DNA from: JASFUX01 sp050050115
GTDB lineage: Bacteria; Pseudomonadota; Alphaproteobacteria; Caulobacterales; Maricaulaceae
Assembly: GCA_050050115.1 (NCBI GenBank)
Contig: JASFUX010000014.1
Span: forward strand, 1 to 28,049
Length of the DNA: 28,049 bases
Reading direction: 5' to 3'
The first letter of the stretch is position 1; each line of letters starts with the position of its first letter. Positions 5,697-13,618 of this stretch are shown in pieces. The translations under genes were made by a program, and so were the position numbers. The notes below the pieces were generated by a model. That model was not told the origin of the DNA, ran no database searches, and was given only the letters and a program-made list of their open reading frames with translations.

Positions 5697-8051
5697 GTGC
5701 CCTCGTTTTCGCGAAATCTCGAAGAGACGCTTCATCGGGCGATCGTGCTCGCCAATGAGCGCAGCCACGAGTACGCGACGCTCGAGCACCTGCTTCTCGC
5801 GCTCATCGACGACGACGAGGCGGCTGCGGTCATGCGCGCCTGCAACGTCGACCTCGAGGAGCTGCGGCGCACCGTGGGGCAGTACGTCGAGGAGGAACTT
5901 GGCTCGATCGTCGTAGAGACCGCGGAGGAGGCCAAGCCCACCGCCGGCTTCCAGCGCGTCATCCAGCGCGCAGTGATTCACGTGCAGTCCTCGAACCGGG
6001 AGGAGGTGACCGGCGCGAACGTGCTCGTCGCGCTGTTCTCAGAGCGCGAAAGCCACGCGGCCTACTTCCTCCAAGAGCAGGACATGACCCGCTACGACGC
6101 GGTCAACTACATCTCCCACGGCATCGCCAAGAAGCCCGGCGCGGCCGAGGCTCGACCTCCGCGCGGCGCTGCTGATCCGTCAACGGAAGAAGATCGCGGC
6201 GCGAAAGGCGGCGCCGAGGCGCTCAAGGCCTACTGCGTCAACTTGAACGATAAAGCGCGCAAAGGCTCGATCGATCCGCTGATCGGCCGCGCCTCGGAAG
6301 TCGAGCGCTGCATCCAGGTGCTCTGCCGTCGGCGGAAGAACAATCCGCTGCTCGTCGGCGACCCGGGCGTGGGCAAGACGGCCATCGCCGAAGGCATCGC
6401 CAAGCAGATCGTCGACGGCGAGGTGCCGGAGATTCTCGACGACGCGGTGATCTATTCGCTCGACATGGGCGCGCTCCTCGCCGGCACGCGCTATCGCGGC
6501 GACTTCGAAGAGCGGGTCAAGACCGTCGTCAAAGAACTCGAGCAGCACCCCAAGGCGATACTGTTCATCGACGAGATCCACACGGTGATTGGCGCCGGCG
6601 CGACGTCTGGCGGCGCGATGGACGCGTCGAATCTGCTTAAGCCGGCGCTGCAGTCGGGCACGCTCCGGTGCATGGGCTCGACGACGTACAAAGAGTTTCG
6701 CCAGCACTTCGAGAAGGACCGGGCGCTGGCGCGGCGGTTCCAGAAGATCGACGTGGTCGAGCCGACGGTCGACGACACGATCAAGATCCTCCAGGGCTTG
6801 AAGCCCCACTTCGAAGAGTTCCACGGGGTGAAGTACACCAACGACGCCATCAAGGCGGCGGTGGAGCTTTCCTCGCGCTACATCAACGACCGCAAGCTGC
6901 CCGACAAGGCGATCGACGTGATCGACGAGGTCGGCGCGTCGCAGATGCTGCTGCCCCAGTCCAAGCGGAAGAAGCAGATCGGGGTCAAGGATGTCGAGGC
7001 GGTGATCGCCAAGATGGCCCGCATCCCGCCGAAGACCGTGACCAAATCCGACGAGGCGGCGCTCGCCTCGCTCGACCAGGATTTAAAGCGCGTCGTCTTC
7101 GGCCAGGACAATGCGATCGACCAGCTCGCCGCGGCGATCAAGCTTGCGCGCGCGGGGCTGCGCGAGCCGAACAAGCCGATCGGGTGCTATCTCTTCTCCG
7201 GCCCCACCGGCGTCGGCAAGACCGAGGTGGCGCGCTCGCTCAGCCAGATCATGGGCGTCGAGCTGCTGCGCTTCGACATGTCCGAGTACATGGAGCGCCA
7301 CACCGTCAGCCGTCTGATCGGCGCGCCGCCGGGCTACGTCGGCTACGACCAGGGCGGGCTCTTGACCGACCAGGTCGACCAGCATCCTCACGCGGTGCTC
7401 CTGCTCGACGAGATCGAGAAGGCGCATCCGGACATCTTCAACATCCTCCTCCAAGTGATGGACAACGGGACGCTGACCGACGCGAACGGCAAGAAGATCG
7501 ACTTCCGCAACATCGTCCTGATCATGACGACCAACGCGGGCGCCTCTGAAGGTCAGAAGCAGTCGATCGGCTTCGGTCGGGGCCGGAGGGAAGGCGAGGA
7601 CGAGGCGGCGATCCAGAAGCTGTTCACGCCGGAATTCAGGAACCGGCTCGACGCTTCGATCGCGTTTGCGCCGCTCTCGCCGGACACGATCGGCCGCGTG
7701 GTCGACAAGTTCGTCCTCCAGCTCGAGGCGCAGCTCGCCGACCGCAACGTCAGCTTCGAGCTGACCGACGCGGCGCGCGATTGGCTCGGCAAGCGCGGCT
7801 ATGACGAGCTCTACGGCGCTCGGCCGCTGGCGCGTGAGATCCAGGAGCACGTCAAGAAGCCGCTCGCCGACGAGATCTTGTTCGGCAAGCTCAAGAAGGG
7901 CGGTCTCATCAAGGTCGACGCCGAAAGCGAGGACGCCGAGAAGCTGTCCTTCGAGATCGTGCCCGCCGACGAGCTCAAGCCCGCCAAGAAGGGCAAGGGC
8001 GGCAAGCGCGGCGGCACCGGCGCGCCCAAGCGGCCCGAGACGGTCGAGTAG
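5697..8051 (+). CDS. clpA: ATP-dependent Clp protease ATP-binding subunit ClpA
   Basis: AAA+ unfoldase of 784 aa that feeds proteins into the ClpP chamber. The N-domain (about 1-145) is the ClpS-docking repeat pair. The first AAA+ module has Walker A GDPGVGKT (221-228) and Walker B LFIDE (289-293). The second has Walker A GPTGVGKT (502-509) and Walker B LLDE (569-572). The ClpP-binding loop carries I624-G625-F626, so it can dock on ClpP and is not a ClpB-type disaggregase; the long ClpB middle coiled coil is absent. The tail after about residue 765 is a Lys/Gly-rich extension. The start is GTG at 5697 with AAAGGAA in the end of clpS. A lipoprotein gene begins three bases after the stop. Confidence 0.97.
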   Translation: MPSFSRNLEETLHRAIVLANERSHEYATLEHLLLALIDDDEAAAVMRACNVDLEELRRTVGQYVEEELGSIVVETAEEAKPTAGFQRVIQRAVIHVQSSNREEVTGANVLVALFSERESHAAYFLQEQDMTRYDAVNYISHGIAKKPGAAEARPPRGAADPSTEEDRGAKGGAEALKAYCVNLNDKARKGSIDPLIGRASEVERCIQVLCRRRKNNPLLVGDPGVGKTAIAEGIAKQIVDGEVPEILDDAVIYSLDMGALLAGTRYRGDFEERVKTVVKELEQHPKAILFIDEIHTVIGAGATSGGAMDASNLLKPALQSGTLRCMGSTTYKEFRQHFEKDRALARRFQKIDVVEPTVDDTIKILQGLKPHFEEFHGVKYTNDAIKAAVELSSRYINDRKLPDKAIDVIDEVGASQMLLPQSKRKKQIGVKDVEAVIAKMARIPPKTVTKSDEAALASLDQDLKRVVFGQDNAIDQLAAAIKLARAGLREPNKPIGCYLFSGPTGVGKTEVARSLSQIMGVELLRFDMSEYMERHTVSRLIGAPPGYVGYDQGGLLTDQVDQHPHAVLLLDEIEKAHPDIFNILLQVMDNGTLTDANGKKIDFRNIVLIMTTNAGASEGQKQSIGFGRGRREGEDEAAIQKLFTPEFRNRLDASIAFAPLSPDTIGRVVDKFVLQLEAQLADRNVSFELTDAARDWLGKRGYDELYGARPLAREIQEHVKKPLADEILFGKLKKGGLIKVDAESEDAEKLSFEIVPADELKPAKKGKGGKRGGTGAPKRPETVE

Positions 8052-8054
8052 TCT

Positions 8055-8732
8055 TTGTTTCGCGCTTTCAGCCTGGGCGTCGCGCTCGTCGCACTGTCGG
8101 CATGCGCGCAAGATCCGTTTGCAGAGCGTCTCGAACATCCGCGTATGAACGCCCGCGGCTGGATCGCGATCGCAGAGCTAGGCGTCGAGCAGATCGATCC
8201 AGCCGAGCGGGCGCTCATGACGACTTACGCCGAAACCAGCGACAGGGAGCTGGTCAAGAGCTGCACCGGGGCGCGCTCTGCAACCTGGGTGCGCGCCGAG
8301 GCCATAGCGCCGAGCGATGACGCCTTGGCTGAGCTGGCCGGCGCGGACGGGTTGGTGACACGCCACCGCGTGTCGGTTGAGGCGTGCGGCGCGACGCGGC
8401 TGCATGCGCTTTACCTCGCGCCGCGCGAGGGCCGGATCGTGACGGGAACGCCGGGCGGCTCGATCGCCTCATTGGGTCTTCAGCGCGAAGTGCTGCGGAT
8501 CATGGCGCCGCAGGCCGCGGGGATCATTTCGTCCTCGTTCGAAGAAGGCGAGTGCGACGCGATGGCCTATGCGCCCTGGGTGCTCGACACCGCGCTTGTC
8601 TACCCGCCCGAGGACGGCGCCTGGCGCGAGATCTGGACCGTCGGCGCCTGCGGGCAGACGCGCGAGGTCGAGGTCAGCTTCGAAGAGACCGAAGACGGCG
8701 CGACGTTTCGGGCACCGATTTTTCTCGATTAA
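8055..8732 (+). CDS. Putative lipoprotein with two ACGxTR motifs
   Basis: Protein of 225 aa, function not recognised. It begins at a TTG three bases after the clpA stop; this start is preferred because it yields a complete lipoprotein signal (MFRAFSLGVALVALSAC) with lipobox L-S-A-C, Cys17. The mature part holds two similar strand-rich segments, RVSVEACGATRLHALYL (about 114-130) and WTVGACGQTREVEVSF (about 200-215), suggesting a duplicated small beta unit; a disulphide between the two Cys is possible. Three further Cys lie near residues 71, 184 and 17. Coupling to clpA suggests low but co-regulated expression. Its TAA overlaps the TAA of the convergent methyltransferase gene. Confidence 0.7.
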   Translation: MFRAFSLGVALVALSACAQDPFAERLEHPRMNARGWIAIAELGVEQIDPAERALMTTYAETSDRELVKSCTGARSATWVRAEAIAPSDDALAELAGADGLVTRHRVSVEACGATRLHALYLAPREGRIVTGTPGGSIASLGLQREVLRIMAPQAAGIISSSFEEGECDAMAYAPWVLDTALVYPPEDGAWREIWTVGACGQTREVEVSFEETEDGATFRAPIFLD

Positions 8733-9403
8733 ACGTTTTTGGCTTCGGGCGAAACATCACCCGCGGCGCGGAAGTCGCCAACGAGGAACCTTTTGCCCTG
8801 ACAGAGCCGCTCTCGCAGAGCGCCGTTCTCTCTGAAGCCGGCGGCACGTGCGGTAGTGCGAAACTGATCTGGGTGGACAAGCTTCATGACAGATTCCAGA
8901 GGGGCGAGTTCGGTCTGATAGGGAGAGCGCGAGATGTGCGTATCCGGATTTCCAAGCTGTTGCAGCACGACTGTCATGACTCCGCTCGGCGCCAGCCAGC
9001 GCCGAATGTTCGCCAGAACGCGGGCGCCGTGGACGTACTCAAACACCAAGCCCGCCCAGACAAAATCAAAACGACCGCTGATGGCGGACGGATCGGCGAC
9101 GTCGGCGGTCTTGAATTCGAGTGACGGGACCGAGTCGGCCCAGCGTCGACGGGCGATCTCGACAAAATCCGAATTGATATCCACCGCGACGGCGCGGTCC
9201 ATGTCGCGGCTGGCGAGCCGGTCCAGGCCGTTTCCGGTCGCGCATCCCAGAACGGCGCAAGAGGCTGGACAAACCCGGTCGAGCGCCAGCTCGAACTCGG
9301 CGGCAAGCATGGCAAGCTGATCGACCGCCGGATGACCCATGTGTCCGTCGTAGCTCGCCGCCGACACCTGCAGCCAAGGATTATTGCTCGGCGTGACGCT
9401 CAT
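8729..9403 (-). CDS. Class I SAM-dependent methyltransferase
   Basis: Protein of 224 aa with a Rossmann methyltransferase fold. Motif I is VLGCATGNG (51-59) and the acidic residue that binds the ribose hydroxyls is Asp75 in AVAVDIN. Later motifs are FKTADVAD, FDFVWAGLVFEYV and the strand SGVMTVVLQQLGN. The substrate is not evident; the closest pattern is the general Methyltransf_11/25 group. The ATG at 9403 lies 8 bp downstream of the HIT gene stop, so the two form an operon. Its stop overlaps that of the convergent lipoprotein gene at 8729-8732 through a TTAA palindrome. Confidence 0.82.
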   Translation of the reverse strand: MSVTPSNNPWLQVSAASYDGHMGHPAVDQLAMLAAEFELALDRVCPASCAVLGCATGNGLDRLASRDMDRAVAVDINSDFVEIARRRWADSVPSLEFKTADVADPSAISGRFDFVWAGLVFEYVHGARVLANIRRWLAPSGVMTVVLQQLGNPDTHISRSPYQTELAPLESVMKLVHPDQFRTTARAAGFRENGALRERLCQGKRFLVGDFRAAGDVSPEAKNV

Positions 9404-9411
9404 TTGACGGA

Positions 9412-9849
9412 TCAGCCCTCGATCGCCGCAGCGATCTTTTTGGCTTGCTCGGCGAGGACTGCGTCGTCTCCCTTGGCGCCTTGCGCATGAGGGGCGGTCC
9501 GGCCGCCTTCGGTGTAGGGAACGATATTAAAGTGCAGATGGAACACCGTCTGGCTCGCCGCGGCGCCGTTGCGCTGAACGACCGCGACGCCGTCCGCGTT
9601 CATCGCCTCACGCACGCCGGCGGCCACCTTCTTCACGCGCGCAATCAGCGTCGCCAGCGCGTCGTCCTGCGCCTCGAAGAGGTTCCGCGCCTCAGTCTTT
9701 GGAATGACCAGCGTGTGCCCGGGGCTTTGGGGAAAGATGTCCATGAACGCGAGGACCGCGTCGTCTTCGTAGACCTTGTGGCACGGCAGCTCGCCGCGCA
9801 GGATTTTCGCGAACACGTTTTCCGGATCGTAGGCGCCGTCGAGCGACAT
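9412..9849 (-). CDS. HIT family nucleotide-binding protein
   Basis: Histidine-triad hydrolase or transferase of 145 aa, acting on the alpha-phosphate of nucleotide derivatives such as AMP conjugates. The ATG at 9849 follows a strong AAGGAGGA ribosome site; longer frames upstream lack one. Family landmarks are FAKILRGELPCHKVYEDD, AFMDIFPQSPGHTLVIPK and the triad region VFHLHFNIVP. In this triad His104 and the catalytic His106 are present, but the third His (usual HxHxH) is Asn108, read clearly from codon AAT. Activity may be altered, though the nucleophile remains. It is divergent from the DUF4287-like gene, with 60 bp between starts, and precedes the methyltransferase in a two-gene operon. 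Confidence 0.88.
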   Translation of the reverse strand: MSLDGAYDPENVFAKILRGELPCHKVYEDDAVLAFMDIFPQSPGHTLVIPKTEARNLFEAQDDALATLIARVKKVAAGVREAMNADGVAVVQRNGAAASQTVFHLHFNIVPYTEGGRTAPHAQGAKGDDAVLAEQAKKIAAAIEG

Positions 9850-9909
9850 GGGGTCCTCCTTCATTGTCGGTTGAGGTATAGCAAGCTCGAGCCGCGAAGG
9901 GAGGGCGCG

Positions 9910-10482
9910 ATGGCGCAAGCCGACCATCTCACCGAGCAGCAAAAGAAGTGGTTCGCCTCCGTCGCCGCCGGGCTGGAGCGCGACACCGGCAAGACGCTCA
10001 AAGAGTGGGCGGCGATCGCCAAGACGTGCCCGTTCGACAAGCCGCGGGCGCGCCAGCAGTGGCTGAAGGAGGAGCACGGCCTTGGCCAGAACCGCGCCTC
10101 GCTGGTGCTCGCCGAAGCCTTTCCGTCGAAGACGCCCTGGAACAAGCCGGACGCGCTCATCGACGGGCTCTGGAAGGACGTCAGCCTGCGCAAGATCTAT
10201 GACGCGATCGCGGCCCGAGCGCTCAAGCTCGACGGTGCGATCGCGACGCCGCGCAAGACGTTCTCGGGGTTCGCCCGCAAGAACCAGTTCGCTGCCGCAC
10301 GCCCCGTGAAAGGCGTCGTGCGCCTTGGCCTGGCGGTCGAGCCGGACGCTTCGCCGCGTCTCGGCGCGCCGAAGACCGAAGGCTGGTCTGAGCGGCTTCA
10401 TGCGGTGACGGAGCTGTCCGCGGCCAAGGAGGTCGATGCAGAGCTGGGCCGGCTGCTCAAGGCGGCGTGGGAGCGGTCATGA
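9910..10482 (+). CDS. DUF4287 and DUF5655 domain protein
   Basis: Cytoplasmic protein of 190 aa. The ATG at 9910 follows GGGAGGG and fits the domain start; the frame upstream only runs antisense to the HIT gene. Residues 1-55 match the DUF4287 pattern (TGKTLKEWAAIAK, KARQQWLKEEHGLGQN style), and about 75-185 match DUF5655 (GLWKDVSLRKIYDAIAARA, then TPRKTFSGFARKNQFAAARPVKGVVRLGLAV). Both domains are of unknown function; DUF5655 is predicted to be a transport or binding fold, not demonstrated. The last four bases ATGA overlap the start of the glutamine amidotransferase gene, so the two are coupled. Confidence 0.75.
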   Translation: MAQADHLTEQQKKWFASVAAGLERDTGKTLKEWAAIAKTCPFDKPRARQQWLKEEHGLGQNRASLVLAEAFPSKTPWNKPDALIDGLWKDVSLRKIYDAIAARALKLDGAIATPRKTFSGFARKNQFAAARPVKGVVRLGLAVEPDASPRLGAPKTEGWSERLHAVTELSAAKEVDAELGRLLKAAWERS

Positions 10483-11192
10483 CAGGATCGCGGACGGTAT
10501 TGGCGCTTCAACATCTGGCGTTCGAGGATGCGGGGCTGGTCGAGACAGCTTGTCGAGCGCGCGGTTTCGCGTTCGACTATGTCGACGTCCCGCGCGCGGG
10601 CGTTGACGGGATCGACCCTTTGGGCCCGGACTTGCTGGTGGTCCTCGGCGCGCCGATCGGTGTTTATCAGACAGAGGCTTATCCGTTTCTCAACGCCGAG
10701 ATCGCTTTCGTGCGCCAACGGCTCGAAGCCGGGGCGCCGACGCTCGGGATCTGCCTCGGCGCGCAGCTGATGGCGCGCGCGCTCGGCGGGGAGGTGCGAC
10801 CGGGACCGCAGCCCGAGGTCGGCTATGCGCCGATCGCGCCGACGGACGCCGCCGCGTCGGGCGTGCTGGCGCCGCTCGCCGAGGTCAACTGGCAAGTGCT
10901 GCACTGGCACGGCGACGTCATCGCGCCGTTCGACCACATCGACGTGCTCGCCTCGAGCGCGCCGACGCCTGTGCAGGCGTTCACGGCCGGCCCGGCGATG
11001 CTGGGTCTTCAGTTCCACGTCGAGGTCGAGCCGGCCGACATCGAAAGCTGGCTCGTCGGCCACGCTCGCCAGCTCTCGACCACCGAAGGCGTCGATCCGG
11101 TCAGCCTGCGCGCACAGGCGCATGAAATCGGCGCAGAAGTCGCGGCGGCGGGGCGCAAGGTGATCGACGGGTGGCTGGACGGGGTGCTTTGA
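10479..11192 (+). CDS. Class I glutamine amidotransferase
   Basis: Protein of 237 aa of the stand-alone class I amidotransferase type, similar to GMP synthase-like amidotransferases. The catalytic triad is Cys92 (LGICLGAQ), His180 and Glu182 (LQFHVEVE). The N-terminal strand VLALQHLAFEDAG and LLVVLGAPIGVYQTEAYPFL agree with the group that includes gamma-glutamyl-polyamine-like hydrolases. No synthetase domain is attached, and no partner is nearby, so the amide acceptor is unknown. The ATG overlaps the upstream TGA (ATGA), with GGGAG six bases before. The first in-frame GTG at 10467 is an alternative. Confidence 0.87.
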   Translation: MTGSRTVLALQHLAFEDAGLVETACRARGFAFDYVDVPRAGVDGIDPLGPDLLVVLGAPIGVYQTEAYPFLNAEIAFVRQRLEAGAPTLGICLGAQLMARALGGEVRPGPQPEVGYAPIAPTDAAASGVLAPLAEVNWQVLHWHGDVIAPFDHIDVLASSAPTPVQAFTAGPAMLGLQFHVEVEPADIESWLVGHARQLSTTEGVDPVSLRAQAHEIGAEVAAAGRKVIDGWLDGVL

Positions 11193-11259
11193 CTGCGCAA
11201 CTCGGGCGGAGCACGTGGTATAGGAGAGGTCTAGGTTCAGCGATCTGGGAGGGGAGCCG

Positions 11260-11826
11260 GTGAGAGCACTGTTCGTGCTCGCGATCGCAGCATTTGCGGT
11301 CGCCGGGCCAGCATACACGCAGGAATTCGAGCCGCTCCGCGGTCTTACGGGTCTCAACCTCGATTTGGACACCGAAGAAGGCCACTCGTCGAACTGGTCG
11401 ATTGAAGTGTGTGAAATTAATGCGATCAGAGCCGAGGTCACGACTTACCGCCTGGGGTTTCATGAGGATTGGCTGCCAGTAACAACGCTTCGTCTCGACA
11501 ACGAAGATGAGCAAGTTGTCCTTCAGTTTGTCGCCGGGGACCGACGACCGCCGCTCAGCGCGCGTGTCCGTTTGTCTCGTGATGGAGTGATGGTAGAAGA
11601 AACGTGGTCTACACGGACAATTGATATTGGTGAGCGCGTTGACGTTGAAGTAACGTGGGACAGCGCAGGCGCAATAGAAATAGACGTTGGGCCTGAAACA
11701 TGGGTGGTTGAAATGTCCGGGCCACCTCGTCGCTTCGGCGTTTCAAACTCCACCGCCGGCACAAGACTCGATCCGCTGACGCTAGGTCGTATTGGCGAAA
11801 TCGCCGGCTGCGCGCCCGTCGCATAG
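11260..11826 (+). CDS. Secreted hypothetical protein, AT-richer than neighbours
   Basis: Protein of 188 aa, not recognised. The GTG at 11260 is chosen because GGGAGGGGA lies just before it. Residues 1-20 (MRALFVLAIAAFAVAGPAYT) are a Sec signal peptide with a predicted cut after AYT or nearby. The mature part is strand-rich and acidic, with alternating segments such as VTTLRLDNEDEQVVLQF and VDVEVTWDSAGAIEIDVG, suggesting a small beta-sandwich. Two Cys (near residues 51 and 184) could pair. Hand counts give about 48-52 percent GC over 11401-11520 and 11581-11700, well below neighbouring genes, and codons such as ATA, GAA and GTT are common. That suggests recent acquisition. It stands alone between two operons. 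Confidence 0.66.
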   Translation: MRALFVLAIAAFAVAGPAYTQEFEPLRGLTGLNLDLDTEEGHSSNWSIEVCEINAIRAEVTTYRLGFHEDWLPVTTLRLDNEDEQVVLQFVAGDRRPPLSARVRLSRDGVMVEETWSTRTIDIGERVDVEVTWDSAGAIEIDVGPETWVVEMSGPPRRFGVSNSTAGTRLDPLTLGRIGEIAGCAPVA

Positions 11827-11860
11827 CACCGCTCCGTGCTGAAACAAATCGTGCGTCCGC

Positions 11861-13027
11861 TCACCCCTTCTTGAACGGCGCATGCTCGCCCAGCGCTTCG
11901 ATCTCGTCCTCGACGGCCGGTCGTTCGGCCTCCAGATAGTGCGCGACCGCGTCGCGCAGGCCTTCATGGGCGATCCAGTGATAGGAGTAGACCGGCTCGG
12001 GCGCATAGCCGCGGGCGAGCTTGTGCGCGCCTTGCGCGCCGGCCTCGACGCGACTGAGGCCGCGCGCGATCGCTTCTTCGATCGCTTGATAGTAGCAAAG
12101 CTCGAAGTGCAGAAACGGCGCGTCCGCGAGCCGGCCCCAGTAGCGGCCGTAGAGCGCGTCCGAGCCGAGGATGTTGAGCGCCGAGGCGATCGGCGCGTCC
12201 CCGTCATACGCCATGACAAGCACGATCTTGTCGGCCATCCGTTCGTGCAGCAGGTCGAAGAATTCGCGGTTGAGGTACGGATCGCCCCACTTGCGGTCGC
12301 CGGTGTCGAGATAGCACTCGAAAAAGACGTCCCAGTGCGCGGGCGTCAGCTCGTCGCCTGAGAGCCGGACGATGCGCGCAGTCTCGGCCGCCGCCGCGCG
12401 CTCTTTGCGCACGGCTTTGCGCTTGCGCGAGGCGAGGTCGGCGAGGAAGTCGTCGAAGGTCTGATACTCCCGATTGCGCCAAATGAACTGCTGGTCCATG
12501 CGCTGCAGGAAGCCTTCCGCGCCGGCCTCGCTCCATTCCTCGCCCGTGGGAAAGGTGACGTGCACGGACGAGAGACCCATTTGCGCCGCGACCTCGCAGA
12601 GGCCGGTGCGCAGCAGCTCGCGCACAGCCGGCGTCGGGCTCAGCATCCGCGGACCGGTCACCGGCGTGAACGGGACGGCGACCTGAAGCTTGGGATAGTA
12701 GCGCCCGCCGGCGCGCTCGAACGCGTCGGCCCAGCCGTAGTCGAAGACGAACTCGCCGCGAGAATGGCCCTTCAGATACGCCGGCGCCGCGCCAAGGAGC
12801 GCGCCTGTTCCGTCCTCGACGAGCAGGTGCCGCGGCGCCCAACCGGTTTCCAGCGCGACGCAGCCCGAGGCTTCAAGCGCTTCGAGGAAATCCCATGAAA
12901 CGAACGGGTTCCACTCCGCGCCCGGCGGATTGGCGACGCCGTCCCACGCGTCTCGGTCGACCTCGGCGAGGGAGTCGACGAGGCGCACGGTGATCGATTC
13001 TGAGCTTGGGTCCGAGCCGTCGGCCAT
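11861..13027 (-). CDS. FemAB-like/DUF482 GNAT-fold protein
   Basis: Protein of 388 aa matching the FemAB-like DUF482 family (COG3146), described as predicted N-acyltransferases. Landmarks are WNPFVSWDFLEALEASGC near the N-terminus, FVFDYGWADAFERAGGRYYPKLQVAVPFTPVTGPRML, HVTFPTGEEW, DFLADLASRKRKAVRKERAAA, the block LNREFFDLLHERMADKIVLVMAYDGDAPIASALN, and RVEAGAQGAHKLARGYAP near the C-terminus. The acceptor is not established for this family; peptidoglycan or aminoacyl transfer has been suggested by similarity to FemAB. It starts at ATG 13027, 32 bp after the RidA-like gene stop, so the two are probably co-transcribed. The pairing of RidA and DUF482 is common in alphaproteobacteria. Confidence 0.85.
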   Translation of the reverse strand: MADGSDPSSESITVRLVDSLAEVDRDAWDGVANPPGAEWNPFVSWDFLEALEASGCVALETGWAPRHLLVEDGTGALLGAAPAYLKGHSRGEFVFDYGWADAFERAGGRYYPKLQVAVPFTPVTGPRMLSPTPAVRELLRTGLCEVAAQMGLSSVHVTFPTGEEWSEAGAEGFLQRMDQQFIWRNREYQTFDDFLADLASRKRKAVRKERAAAAETARIVRLSGDELTPAHWDVFFECYLDTGDRKWGDPYLNREFFDLLHERMADKIVLVMAYDGDAPIASALNILGSDALYGRYWGRLADAPFLHFELCYYQAIEEAIARGLSRVEAGAQGAHKLARGYAPEPVYSYHWIAHEGLRDAVAHYLEAERPAVEDEIEALGEHAPFKKG

Positions 13028-13059
13028 GAACAGAGAATAGGGACCAAACGGCGGTCCGC

Positions 13060-13524
13060 CTACTCCCGGATCTCAAACACCGCGTCGACCTCGACCGCGA
13101 CGCCGAGAGGCAGGTTCGAGCAACCGACGGCCGAGCGCGCGTGGCGGCCGGCGTCGCCGAACACTTCGACCATCAGATCAGAGCAACCGTTGACCACCTG
13201 CGGGATCTCTTTGAAGTCCGGCGCCGCGTTGACGAAGCCGCCGAGCTTGACCACGCGGGCGACGCGGGAGAGGTCGCCGTCGCATGCGGCCTTCATCTGG
13301 GCGATCAAGTTGATTCCGCACAGCCGCGCCGCCGCCTGGCCCGCCGCGAGGTCGAGGTCCGCGCCCAGGCGTCCTTTCATCAGCCCGTCCGGTCCGAGCG
13401 AGACCTGCCCGGAGATGTAGACGGCGTTCCCGGTCTGCACGAACGGCACATAGTTGGCGACCGGCGCAACGGGCTCGGGCAGCGTCACGCCAAGCGCGGC
13501 GAGGCGGGCGTCGATGTCGGACAT
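13060..13524 (-). CDS. RidA family protein
   Basis: Small protein of 154 aa of the RidA (YjgF/YER057c/UK114) family, which hydrolyses reactive enamine/imine intermediates of amino-acid metabolism. The pattern is NYVPFVQTGNAVYISGQVSLGPDG at the start, GQAAARLCGINLIAQMKAACDGDLSRVARVVKLGGFVNAAPDF in the middle, and HARSAVGCSNLPLGVAVEVDAVFEI at the end, where the Arg in HARSAVG matches the substrate-binding Arg of active members. The length and the GCSNLPLG block place it in the longer alphaproteobacterial subgroup, whose enzyme activity is less well known. The ATG at 13524 is the first in-frame start after the G-rich dyad; no strong ribosome site is visible. Confidence 0.9.
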   Translation of the reverse strand: MSDIDARLAALGVTLPEPVAPVANYVPFVQTGNAVYISGQVSLGPDGLMKGRLGADLDLAAGQAAARLCGINLIAQMKAACDGDLSRVARVVKLGGFVNAAPDFKEIPQVVNGCSDLMVEVFGDAGRHARSAVGCSNLPLGVAVEVDAVFEIRE

Positions 13525-13535
13525 GCTGGCTTCCT

Positions 13536-13614
13536 GGGTTTTGGGTGATGGGGACTAGGGGTTGGGGATTAAGACGCCCCTTTCCCTAGACCCTAACCCC
13601 GAGAACCCAAAACC
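13536..13614. repeat. Inverted repeat built of G-quadruplex motifs
   Basis: On the plus strand five G-runs lie at 13536-13538, 13543-13545, 13550-13553, 13558-13561 and 13564-13567, with 2-4 bp between them; C-runs lie at 13577-13580, 13584-13586, 13591-13593, 13597-13600 and 13606-13608. Each half therefore meets the G3+N1-7 rule for a quadruplex, one on each strand. The halves also pair: GGTTTTGGGT (13537-13546) is the exact complement of ACCCAAAACC (13605-13614), and CTAGGG (13555-13560) pairs with CCCTAG (13584-13589). It fills the gap between the S8 gene stop and the RidA start, so it may end S8 transcription, shape the RidA promoter, or both. Confidence 0.75.
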
Positions 13615-13618
13615 AAGA

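Noticed and set aside
7083..8138. A 351-codon open frame on the minus strand across clpA
   Set aside because: Antisense to the second AAA+ module of clpA; no ribosome site or recognisable fold.
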